Shown here in pieces: positions 11,518 through 21,474 of a stretch of 64,000 nucleotides of DNA. Made by a program: the position numbers and the translations under genes. Position 1 is the stretch's first letter. Every line of letters starts with the position of its first letter. The DNA comes from Bryopsis sp. KO-2023 (lineage: Eukaryota; Chlorophyta; Ulvophyceae; Bryopsidales; Bryopsidaceae). The notes below the pieces were generated by a model. That model was not told where the DNA came from. It was given only the letters and a program-made list of their open reading frames with translations, and made no database searches. The stretch is taken from contig BSYQ01000004.1 in the NCBI GenBank assembly GCA_030272585.1, positions 372,001-436,000 on the forward strand. The letters run 5' to 3'.

Positions 11518-12406
11518 TGGGTTTCAACGACGGAGAGACGGAAGATTGCGATCAAGAAGTCTTGAGGGGGAGTGCGTGACACCCTCACGCACAACACAGA
11601 TTTTGTAGCGAACCAAAAGAACAAGATCCGAATCGGCTAAATTGCCAAAGTTAGACCCGAATCAGATTCATCTAATCCGTCGGCGTTACTCAACGCCAAC
11701 AGAAGAGACCCTCCCCTGGGCTTCCACGCCCCAGTCCGACATGGCAACAATTTGCCACTTGCATCACGTGAGCCACTCCAGAATATATTTGCTGGAGGCA
11801 CGGTTAAGCTGTGGACCTCCGCTCCAGACCTCCCTTCAGTTTCGCGCAGCAATGACGCGAAAGATAGCAAAGTATAGTCTGACAGTGCGAGCTCTGACCC
11901 TTCCCTGCGCTGGTGAGAAATTCTTCCAATTAAATCAGCATCTTGCGCACCCAGGCATTTTCCGTGCGCAGCGCCCCAACTAACGTGGAGTCGTTCAGAA
12001 CCCTCAGAGTTATTTTTTGTCCCTATCACTCTGAGAATAGTACCATGGATTTTATCATTATCTAAACATAGCACAGAGGAGAGACCCAGAGAATCTTGCC
12101 ATGGTAATGATTGAGGATGTGTTGCACAGGGATGGAGCCCACTTCGTCATGTAGCCTAGAAGACTTAGAGATGGGGTAGCTCTGGCCCGAGACTGAAACA
12201 AGGTAGCAAAATTTCAAATCAGTTTCTGGTAGTATTTTTTTTTCAACATGTGGAAACCAAACTTGGTATGTAAAGGGTTGCATCCTGAACTTGGGGTGAG
12301 GGAGACTCATCTCATCGACAATGTGTGGTGCAGAACACATATGGCTGGTCGGGATTTCCATATGGCATATCCCAGTTAACTGATTTTTATGTTTCCATGG
12401 TCTTCA
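11518..12406. other. Upstream region of LHCB; no gene seen
   Basis: Lies 5' of the LHCB start (minus strand) and runs to repeat copy C. It holds a palindromic G-box at 11765-11770. Open frames here are short and not protein-like. Confidence 0.45.
11765..11770. promoter_or_regulatory. G-box (CACGTG) upstream of LHCB
   Basis: The palindrome CACGTG lies about 250 bp upstream of the LHCB start codon. In plants this core binds bZIP/bHLH factors in light-regulated promoters. Seen directly; its function here is inferred. Confidence 0.4.
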
Positions 12407-13040
12407 GTCTGAGCCAGAATAGACTTAGGATGACCAGCCAGCCCCACAATCTAGAAGAATTGCCCAGGGTGATAGCCATCCGCCTAGATCCACAAGATAG
12501 AGCAGTCCCCAGAGCCACCCCAACAACGAGCTCAATTGCAGTCTGATGCGGAAAAGACGATTCTGGGTCATCAGCGAGGCAAGTGGAGGAATGAAATGGA
12601 GTGAAATGGTGGCAACGGCCAAAGGCATCCCGTCCACAGCACTGGCAGAGAGAACTGGCACACTACTGGACCTCGTTTGTTGCCAGAAAACACCGCTTAT
12701 TGAGACGTTGGATTTCGAGCAGGTCTGGTGGGGTTGCCAGCAGGAGAAACTAGTGGTGGACAAAATGAAGCTGGCTTTGCCCAGTAGTGGCAAGGGGACC
12801 ATTCAATATGCCGAGTGTGGGAGTGCCGCAAGTTTGGAGTGTTCGCCATTTTCACTTTGGAAGGGATGCTGAGCCCTGTGGAAAGGATGGTTGCATACTT
12901 TGGATGCGATTGGGTGTTGGGCATTTGGCCGGGAGACCTGCAGAAGGGATAGAGGAGCTGGGTAGTACTGGGGGGCATAGCATGGGGTCGGGTCCCGAGA
13001 AATCGGAGCATCCAGGCTGGCGTCAAGGGAGTTTTTTTTT

Positions 13041-13071
13041 CCCCAAGGGATGGTGGCAGCATCCCTTGGGG
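13041..13071 (+). ncRNA. 12-bp hairpin upstream of the tRNA-like block, copy C
   Basis: A perfect 12-bp stem (CCCCAAGGGATG / CATCCCTTGGGG) with the 7-nt loop GTGGCAG. The copy A equivalent keeps the inner 6 bp and the loop length. Confidence 0.5.
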
Positions 13072-13100
13072 TTTCTTTCTCTCCAATTAGAAAAAAGAAA

Positions 13101-13151
13101 AAGGCATTGTCAGACAGGGACAATCTTGGGGGTTCGATCCCCTCGTGCCTT
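13101..13151 (+). ncRNA. D-armless tRNA-like fold, copy C
   Basis: Same 51-nt fold as 2750-2800: 7-bp acceptor, 4-5 bp anticodon-like arm, T arm with TTCGATC loop. Base changes from copy A fall only in the 7-nt anticodon-like loop (AGACAGG instead of AAATAGG); all stems are unchanged. Confidence 0.5.
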
Positions 13152-13155
13152 GTTC

Positions 13156-13785
13156 GATCAGAAAACATAGTCTTTTTACTGCATCTCAGCAACTGGTCAG
13201 GTTTCGAATGATTTCATATGGACATGAGGTGGCAACTCAGTTGGTAACAGTGCACACTTCATTTTTGAACGTGGTATCTGTTGCACCACAGGAAAAAGAT
13301 AGGCAGGTGTATTGAACAAATCATGGGAGTGAGCTATGGCACTTGGATCGACACCCTGTGCGTTCTATGTCTTACCCCTCAAACGAAGGTCACTGGAGTA
13401 TCTTTCCAGAGAACCAAGTGTGTTCCTTTCTGGCACACAAAGAACTGTGGAATTCACCTTCTTGGATTTGACAGTTCAATCGTTTTCTCCAGTTTGGCGA
13501 ATTTCTGTCTGCCAGTTTGCCCCCTGCTCATTTGATCCCCCCAAATTAGTTTTGATTGCTTTCTTTTTTAGTTGCGATTTCCTTGCAGCTATGCGAAGTT
13601 TACTTAATCCAGCGCAGTCACACTTCGGGGCGAAGTATAAGAAACAGTCCCCTCGTGTTCCACCTCCAGAAAAGGGGATTTTATTGCTGTGTAAACCAGG
13701 CTACAAATTTCGAAACACACAAAGACGCAATTATTTCCAGTCGACGTTCTCTTTTTTTCGTTCTGGTGGTCAAGCCAACCACAGG
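13156..13785. other. Intergenic upstream of subtilase; possible SINE head
   Basis: No gene. At about 13226-13290 the bases GGCAACTCAGTTGGTAACAG resemble a tRNA D arm/A box (compare GGCTCAGTTGGTAGAGC), followed by a weak match to the rest of a tRNA but no B box. It may be a decayed tRNA-related sequence. Confidence 0.3.
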
Positions 13786-16700
13786 ATGTCGAATTACCAA
13801 GCTCTTGTTGTTCTTTTCATTTTTTTGTTTTGCGCGGGACGCTCTGAGGCACAGGTGGTGTTTTTGGCAACCCCAACCTATTCAATGTGCTGCTGTTGGT
13901 CTTTTCTTTTGCACTTTCCCTGTTCTCTGGCTGTTAATCAGAACGCTGTAACCAGCGACCCCCCCCTTTCCTAGTTGCCTTCCACCTGGCTGTATTGGAC
14001 GCACGCGTTTAGGGCGGTTTCCGTGAGAATTGAGCTAGGGGAAGGAAATCCCGAAAGAAACAAAACAAGGTCACTCTTTTTTAACAGGGCGGAAGTCGTT
14101 GCTGGGATTTGGAGTCCACAGCAAGGATATTCGTTTCATTATTTAATACCAATTCACCCATTGCTTCTGGATGGAATGCTGTCAAAAGAAGCTCCCATAG
14201 AAATCCAATTTGAGAAGAAAAAAACAAACAAACAAACAGCTGTTCGAAGTTGGGGTGAATAAGCTGACAGTAGTGGCGCTTCTGTGGATTTTGTACAGTT
14301 TCTAGCGGGTGTGCTGGAGGGGGAGTCCAACGACAATGAGACTAGCCCCAACTCCCCCCAGTTGGACTCCGAATCCGATTCCGTGCTGGAATCCCCCACA
14401 GATGGTCGATTCAACATACCCAATCCTTTCGCGGGGGCAAAAACCAAACTGGATGAAACCTTGCAGAAAGTGATAGAGAGCATGGGGGAGGCTCGCCATG
14501 TGTACGAAGCCCAGTTCAAACTTCTCAAAGAAAATAAGGTCTCGACAAAGAGGCTGCTGCTCCGGTTGAAGGATTCCCCCACTGATGTCGAGGAGCAAGA
14601 GGGGGGGTTCTTGGACAGCTTCACTGATTTCTTCGTGGCAGCAGCGAATTTGACTGGGAGCGAAAGGGCTAAAGAACATGCCAAGCGATTCAAGGAGTGG
14701 GTCGATTTGGGCGAACAAGGCTTGGATGCTGCGAAGAAATTTGTCAAGAAACATAAAATTAAAGGGATGAAAGAGATTTTCTATGGGGTCTCCTCCGGAG
14801 TGAATGTGTTTGAAGTGGAGGAGGGCTTCGATGTCGAGGATCTGTGGAGCCAACTGCTGACTATTTCCGGTAGGGGACGATTTGATCGAAAAAACCGAAA
14901 TCATTTGAAAAGGATTTTTCACCTTCGAAAAGTGCACCAGATTACATATTTGCGAGTCAATTGCTCGCTTGGTTTGCTGTTTTCTTAAAAAAGATTCCTG
15001 CGCCTTTTTTTGCTTTGGCCACCTGTTTTGAAAAATCAGGATATCTGGTCAGACTATATTCATGAGGGGGCTTTTTCATTCTGGCAGATGTCGAATTTGC
15101 GGAGCTGGACCTGAACATGGAAGTATTCCAATCCGGCGATTCATCATGCCCATTGGTGGACGACTGGGGATTCCATCATTCCAATGCCCCAAATGCCATC
15201 AGCTTGCTGGGTGGGGATCCTGAATCCCAAGGCCTTGCAGATGTGATGGTAGTAGTCATCGACAGTGGGGTGGACATCAACCATCCCTCGCTGAAAAACC
15301 AACTTTGGGTGAATGAGGCGGAAAGGGATGGCGAGCCAGGGGTCGATGATGATGGCAATGGTGGGTGGTTTGGCTTCCCTTTTTGTTTTTGTTTTTTTTT
15401 CTTGAACCAGTGCTCGGATGACTCTTGTGTCAGGTTGAAAAGGGCTGGTTCTGGATGGACCATTCTCTAAACTCTTTTAGGGAATATGCAATGCTTAGTA
15501 ATGCAGCAACTGAAACGTCTCCATCCATCAATATTTATTTCCACAGTGTGTGGACAGGCTGCGTAAGGTTTTCATTCATGTTATGAAATTCGAAGTAAGG
15601 TTGGTTAGTAGAGGATTTTTCAGACATGTGCCAGAAACACGGGTTGTGCATTCAATGAACGATCCCTAGTTTGGTTGCATCATAGGCTTTGTCGATGATA
15701 TCAATGGATGGAATTTTGCCGAAAACAACAATGATGTTATGGATACGAACGGGCACGGAACCCACGTTGCTGGAATCATCGCTGCCAGCCCTTCGGAGGA
15801 ACCCAGATTCCAGGGGATATCCCCGAATGCGAAAATCCTCCCATGCAAGTTCACGTCCAGTGTTTCCATGGGTGCCATCTCTGATGCCGTGCGGTGTTTG
15901 GACTATGCTGCGATGATGGGGGCGGACATTACGTCGAATTCATGGGGAGGTGCTGGTGCTTATTCCTTGGCACTGAAGTCGGTTTTGGACCATGCTGAGA
16001 GGATGGGAATTCTTGTCGTGGCGGCTGCTGGAAACAGTGCGGTGAACAACGACCCGTCGGTTGCTGATGCAACGTATCCAGCTTCTTATGACAATGCAAA
16101 CATAATTTCGGTGGCGGCTGTGGATGATGAAGGCCGGTAAGTCAAATCTGCCAACGCAAAATTAGACCCAACCAAGATGGCTTGATTGGTTCCTCCACTC
16201 CCAAGTTTGGTGGTGGAGCATCATGATGATTGGAGTCTTGTTGAGTTTTCCGGTGTTTGCTGCGGAGTGTGCCGTCTATGTAACGCCACGGTTGGAATGG
16301 ATACAGCTGACAGTGGTTTGGGGGTTGACCTTTGGGTGGTTATTTTCAGGTTGTCCAGCATCAGCAACTACGGTGGGCAATCGGTCGATTTGGGTGCCCC
16401 TGGGGTGAGCATTTTGAGCACTTATACGGATGGCACATTTGAAACCCTCAGTGGAACATCCATGGCTACTCCCTTTGTCACTGGGGCAGCTGCCCTGTTG
16501 CTTGGAGGATGCCGAGCGCAACAGAAAAGGTGGGTGCAGATAGTGAACTGTTCGGCACATTCCATACAAAAGCATGTTCAGCCATATGGTTTCTGTTCAT
16601 TTGTTTTTTTGAGTACCGATCAGAAGCATAGGTTCGATCGATTTGGAGAAGATTTCCTGGCTAAGCCTGTCCAGGATCGGTGATTTTGACTTTCGATTGA

Positions 16701-16998
16701 ATTGTTGTGTCCTTTTCGTTGTAAATTTGTCCACAGTTGCTCAGCACTCGAGATCAAGGATGCCCTATTGTCCGGATCCTTCAAGAGTGGCAATTTGGAG
16801 GGTTTAGTCAACACTGAGGGCCATTTAGACACCCAATCAGCAGCAAAAAGCATTGGCCTTTCAGAAACCAATGTCGCCTTGCAAGCTCCCACAGATACCG
16901 TCGTTCTTTTGAGGGATTGCAATGGGCAGAGCTCCATGCAGCCATCGTTTGCCCTCCTAGCATTGTTTGCGTTTCTTGCTGCCCTGAGATGGCTCTAG
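13786..16998 (+). CDS. Secreted subtilisin-like serine protease (S8) with C-terminal hydrophobic anchor
   Basis: Six exons: 13786-13854, 14299-14869, 15088-15360, 15686-16136, 16350-16529, 16737-16998; phases close, 601 residues. Exon 1 is exactly a signal peptide (MSNYQALVVLFIFLFCAGRSEAQ region, 23 codons). A pro-region rich in acidic and Ser residues follows, with a helical stretch. The catalytic triad is present in order: Asp in VVVIDSGVDINHPSL, His in NGHGTHVAGIIAA, oxyanion Asn in VAAAGNSAVNND, Ser in LSGTSMATPFVTGAAALLL. The protein ends in a hydrophobic segment (PSFALLALFAFLAALRWL) after a Ser/Gly-rich spacer, so it may be membrane- or GPI-anchored. The first intron is 444 bp. A short Cys in the post-catalytic tail (GGC..KRSCSALEIKDAL) could form a disulfide. 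The natural substrate is unknown. Confidence 0.93.
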
Positions 16999-18354
16999 AT
17001 GGTTACATGTCCGTGTGTGTGTGTGCCTTTTTCATTAATTTAAATTGAAAAAAGAAATCCAATGTCAATTCCGACAAACAATTGAGTCATAGTTCGGGGA
17101 ATAAATGGGTATGTTTGGAGGGCAAAAAAAAATCAGCACCAAATCGAGTTTTGATGGATTAAGAGATGCAGGTGAAAGCGAAAACAAATCTGGCGGAGAT
17201 GGGATTCATTTGTATCGCTGGGATTCACCATCGATGACTAATGGGGCAGCATGAGATGTACATTTCCAAATGTGTAGTTGAAATTTCAAGAAGAAAGAAA
17301 GAAAGAAAGGAAAAAACCATGATATTTAGTTTTGTAATTGATTGATTATTGCATGCATGGTTCCATGAAATGAGCAAAAAATGAAAATGGACTGCCTGAG
17401 TGCGTCATTCCCTTTCATTTTGCGAAGCAAAAAAGAGTGGCAGTGTTTGTGATGGTGACTTCAGGTTCTTGATATGATTTTGGGGATGATTTTTTTGAAT
17501 ATCGTTTGAGAGAGAAAATTGAAGAAATTTTATGAAGATGCTTGAAATGGCCAAACTCAATACTGTCCATAAGTTTGTCAGCGTAGGGATTTTGAGGAAA
17601 TGGGGTTATAAACTGTGGCAGTTGTGTTAACTGTAACGCCTGGAAAGGAATAAGTAGGAGGACATTTTCGTTGTCTTGTAAAACATTTTGGCTGAACATT
17701 ACACTCTTCTTTCTTTTTTCTTGGTTCGCTCATGAAGAAACCTGTGTGGTAACCTGAATATGAGGGGGGAGCATTCCCAGAATATAAATGGCCGATATTG
17801 GAGCACCACATGGTTAGTAAAGCAACACCGTTACAAATTGGTGGAACAGATCGTTGGTGTGGAGTATATCCTTGGAATTTTTTCATCCTGAGTGTTTCAC
17901 AGAAGTCTTTGGTTCTGTTTGCCTTTGAACTCGGAAGGACCCCCCTCCAGAAACCACACCCATCCAAAATGAAAAAAGCTGTTCGTCAGTAAGAAACACG
18001 AACCTTCCGATTCAGTACGACCAGTAACAGCTGTGGTTGTGGGACCCATCATGTTTTGCCACCTGGAAAGGGAGATTGATCAATCGTCGATATGAAATGA
18101 GGTCTCAATCTTCCCCCCTCCGCTCTGGGAATTCGACCACCTGGTCTATGCAACGCATTCGCTCGTATCTTTTCCGTGCCGCCGCCAACACAAGAATCCA
18201 ACCTTCCTCTCCCCTTCTGTTGGGCACCTCATTCACTTCAAGCAAAATAGGTGGGCTTTCATACCACCATGTGATGAATTCAAGGGTCGATTTTTTTATT
18301 TTTTTTGGGGGGGGGACTTCGATCTTGAGCCAACTTGAATACGTTCGTTGTTCG
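16999..18354. other. Intergenic between subtilase and TPK; no gene seen
   Basis: A 3' UTR with a GT run near 17014-17025 and AT-rich sequence follow the subtilase. The upstream part of an open frame from 18037 belongs to the TPK 5' region and is not protein-like. A G run lies near 18306-18316. Confidence 0.45.
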
Positions 18355-20087
18355 ATGCATCCAGAAGCGGCCTCCCTGTGCATGTCAGCTGAACGCGTTA
18401 CCTCGACGGAGTTATTCCGATCGGATCCCCCGGACGTCAAGAATCTGGCATTGATCTTGTTGAACTACCACCTGCCCAAATGCATTCTGCCATTGTGGCA
18501 CCGAGGTGATGAACCAACAAAGCCGATAAAATATCAATTAAGGATTCGATTGCACCCAATGGATGCGACTGGACCATGTATTTTTCTGTGCGAGAGCTGC
18601 TGTTTGACAAAAAATAAAGCTGAGTGTTACAGCAGGGAGTTTCGCCTAAAAAGTTGAGTGCCCAGTTCCAATGCAATGAATGTTCGAAGTAGAGGCAGAT
18701 GCTTGGAAAAGCCTTCAAACTACTCAGTGGAAGACTCTGGCTCAGATAGTTTTTTCAAATTTTATTCATTTACCAACATATGATGCGACCTTTTCATGCA
18801 CATGCACATTTGTTCGTTGCTAGTTTCAAGAATTTAAAATATCTTATTCGCCCCAAATCTTCTTAAATTAAGTTATGCGATATTCGTTGACGCTTTACGT
18901 CTTTACAATGGAAAGGAAAATCTGGTAGATGTGCATTGACAATCCTCTATGCCATGGCCTTTCACCCTAGACACTGACGAACAGTGTTCTTGGGTTCTGG
19001 AAGCTTCCCTGCAGGTTTGTGCTGATGGTGGAGCCAATAGGCTGTTCGACATGATCCCTGGGGATGTGAGTGCCGAGAACTACCTTCCGAACGCCATCCG
19101 AGGAGATTTGGATTCAATCAGGCCAGATGTAAGGGAATTCTATTCAAGCCAAGGTGTGCCGATATACGATCTGTCACATGACCAAGATTCAACAGATTTG
19201 GAGAAATGCTTGAAGTTTGTGGAGGAGCATTTGCGAGAGGGGGGCAAAGAGCCAGAAGCGACAATCCTTATTGCAGGTAGAGGGTTGCATTTGCTGTGGC
19301 TTAAATCCTGTACTCTTGTGGATATTTGCTGGAGAGCTGGACCCTCCCCCAGATTTTAGCAGAGTTGTTTATCAAGTTTGAGTTTCAGCAATCCTGGCCT
19401 TGCTGACATCGTGGATTTCAGGCAAGAAAGTGGGTCCCAGTTTTGGCTGTAATGTTTGGGAAATGCTGCCTGTTTTTGTTGTGTATTAGGTGCTCTGGGT
19501 GGCCGTTTGGATCAAACGCTGGCGAGCATTCATGCTCTACACAAATATCCTCACTTGCCAATGGTTCTCATGGGGGAGGGCAACTTGACGAGGCTCATCC
19601 ACCCAGGGAAAACCCGAATCAAAGTGGATAGAGCTGTCGAAGGTCCCCAATGTGGGCTGATACCAATGGACGGACCTGTGATCGCATCGAGCAGCGGCCT
19701 CAAGTGGAACTTGGGTGAGATTCACAATTAGCAAACCGCATAAAAGTAACCCTGGAATCTGAAAGCCATTGAGTTTAGTCTTATTTTCGTGGAGGTACCA
19801 GTGCGAATCAAATCTAGTATTGATTGTTTTTTCAATCTTGTAAATCAGCAATGCTACTGTACGGTCCTGGTATATGGTGTGAAATGTGTTTCAGATTCAC
19901 CAACTGCTCGTGATGTCGGTGTCCTTGTGTGGTGGATGTAGATAAAACGAGGCTCGATTTTCAAGGTCTTATCAGCACGTCTAATTTGCTGGCTGCCGAT
20001 GAGGTTTTGGTGGATTCAGATGGGTATTTGATCTGGACAACAGAGCTGCACGGAGATGCCACCATGGCTCGGCTGTTGCCCAAGTAA
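18355..20087 (+). CDS. TPK1: Thiamin pyrophosphokinase
   Basis: Four exons: 18355-18505, 19004-19276, 19490-19714, 19942-20087, giving 264 residues, typical of eukaryotic TPK. It transfers pyrophosphate from ATP to thiamin to make thiamin diphosphate in the cytosol. Family motifs: N-terminal ALILLNYHLPKCILPLW, CADGGANRLFD, the Asp-rich RGDLDSIRPDVREFY and DQDSTDLEKCLKF, ALGGRLDQTLASIHAL, CGLIPMDGPV, and the C-terminal GLISTSNLL..VLVDSDGYLIWTTEL. The exon 2 acceptor is a choice. An AAG at 19001-19003 gives HRASLQVCADGG, which fits the family. The stronger-looking TAG at 18968-18970 would add 11 residues in the same frame. Start ATG 18355 has weak context; Met10 is an alternative. Intron 1 is 498 bp. 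Confidence 0.93.
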
Positions 20088-20575
20088 AAGAATCAAGAAA
20101 ACCCAAATTCTGCGTTTCAAAGTAGACCTGCGGGGAGGGTCCACGATAGCATTTCGTCCATCAGTCATTCAGTGTTTCAATTTCGGTAGACCCAGTGTGA
20201 AATCTGACATAGATAGAAGCCTTTCGGAAGCTTGCTGAAGAGGATTGGCGTTTTTGATCCAGGTTGGTCTCAGTGTTTTTTTTTCTTTCTGTTTTCAAAA
20301 ATGATGGCTGCATATTTTCCAACGATAGAGGTGATGCTGCTAGTCCCCCTATCTCGTGTAGGTCCATCAATTGTAAATTACGCTATGACAAATCCCAAAA
20401 TAAAAAAAACACAATGTAAAGTTAATGTTTTGATACGACTGACTCAACGCTATGACTCAACGCTATCGACTAAAGCCCCTTTTCTTATCTCAGTTTGTCT
20501 AGTGTCTTTTTTCCCCACCCCCTCTCTCTCCTGCTTGCATCACTGCAATGTTTTGAAAAACAATCAGCCTGTGTG
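20088..20575. other. Convergent 3' region between TPK and UXT
   Basis: No gene; shared 3' UTR space with a direct repeat of GACTCAACGCTAT near 20440-20468. Confidence 0.45.
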
Positions 20576-21058
20576 TTAGAGAATGGATGAGAAAAGTTCG
20601 GTGTCAGGCTTTTCTGAAGCATCATTTCTGGCAACCAGCAGCGCCTGACTGATCAATCGCATGTGGGCTCCGATGTTCGCGATTTTCTGCGTGTATGCTT
20701 CCACCCTGGACTGGAAATGCTCCTTCCTGAGCTTGGCCACTCGCAACCCTTCTTCCCAATCGCACTCCACGTGAAACCCCAACCCCGCATCCACGAAAAT
20801 CCTGCTCGTATCCGCGACCTCCGCCTGCATGGAAACCCCCGCCCCCAGATCCACCCGAGTTCGGATTTTCTTCAGATTTTCCTTTCTGAGGTTTTCTAGA
20901 TTGACTTCGAGGGCCTCGAACTCCTGCCGACGCGCTTCGCTTCGGTCGCGCGTCTCCGTAGCTTTCGCAAGATCGATTTTCAAGCGATCCAGAAATCCAT
21001 CGTACTTGAGCAACGTTTCCGCAGGAAGTCGTCCGCCGCCGCCTTCTCCGGACGTCAT
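20576..21058 (-). CDS. UXT: UXT-like alpha-prefoldin family protein
   Basis: Single exon, 160 residues, minus strand. The layout is that of UXT/ART-27, a subunit of the prefoldin-like (URI/R2TP) co-chaperone: N-terminal coiled coil (KYDGFLDRLKIDLAKATETR), a central beta-hairpin region (TRVDLGAGVSMQAEVADTSR, GFHVECDWEEGL), then a C-terminal coiled coil (KLRKEHFQSRVEAYTQKIAN). The VDLG and ADTSRIFVDAG motifs match UXT closely. Human UXT is about 157 residues, so this is full length. The start MTSGEGGGGRLPAE was chosen as the only ATG before the conserved part. It is head-to-head with the CrfC-like GTPase gene, 416 bp apart. It also resembles prefoldin subunit 5, but the VDLG/DTSR pair favours UXT. 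Confidence 0.85.
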   Translation of the reverse strand: MTSGEGGGGRLPAETLLKYDGFLDRLKIDLAKATETRDRSEARRQEFEALEVNLENLRKENLKKIRTRVDLGAGVSMQAEVADTSRIFVDAGLGFHVECDWEEGLRVAKLRKEHFQSRVEAYTQKIANIGAHMRLISQALLVARNDASEKPDTELFSSIL

Positions 21059-21474
21059 TCGTTTCCGCAGGGGGAACGTCTGTTGTCGATTCGCCTCTTC
21101 TGCGACTGTCTCGATTCAACCCACAGATATTTGTGCGTCGCGCATAAAACTTTCTTAAAAAGGGTTTACGAACCGCCCAGGTTTGTTGCCCGACATGACG
21201 GGCCATCGGTTTCTCGCGAGGGCTCTGTCATGCATTCCACACGAGATACACTCGTCCATCAACTCGGGATTTTTCGCAATGGAAAAACGCGTCCAAGCGG
21301 CGCACACCAGGGCCCAAGCCATATTGTCACTCTAGGGGCGAAAGAAAAGGAAGCCTCCTGACAGAAACCGAATATCCAGAAGAAAAGGGGGGGATACGTG
21401 ACGGGTTGCTCCTGTAACCAACCGACCTCCGGCACTGGCGATAGTTCCCTGGTGGATTCCAGCAGAGTAACTGT
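21059..21474. promoter_or_regulatory. Divergent promoter region, UXT / CrfC-like GTPase
   Basis: 416 bp between two outward-facing ATGs; must hold both promoters. No TATA box recognised. Confidence 0.4.

Larger units (their letters stand above)
12407..13155 (+). repeat. Dispersed repeat, copy C (partial)
   Basis: Homologous to 2055-2804 of copy A and the complementary part of copy B, with clear divergence. Homology starts right after a pyrimidine stretch ending in TCTTCAG and ends just after the tRNA-like block, where copies A and C part abruptly (GTGCCTTGTT then unrelated sequence). That sharp shared end suggests the 3' terminus of the mobile unit. Confidence 0.65.

Noticed and set aside
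18037..18354. N-terminal extension of TPK
   Set aside because: Frame is open but contains a poly-T/poly-G-coded stretch (FFIFFGGG) and lies before the usual family start.
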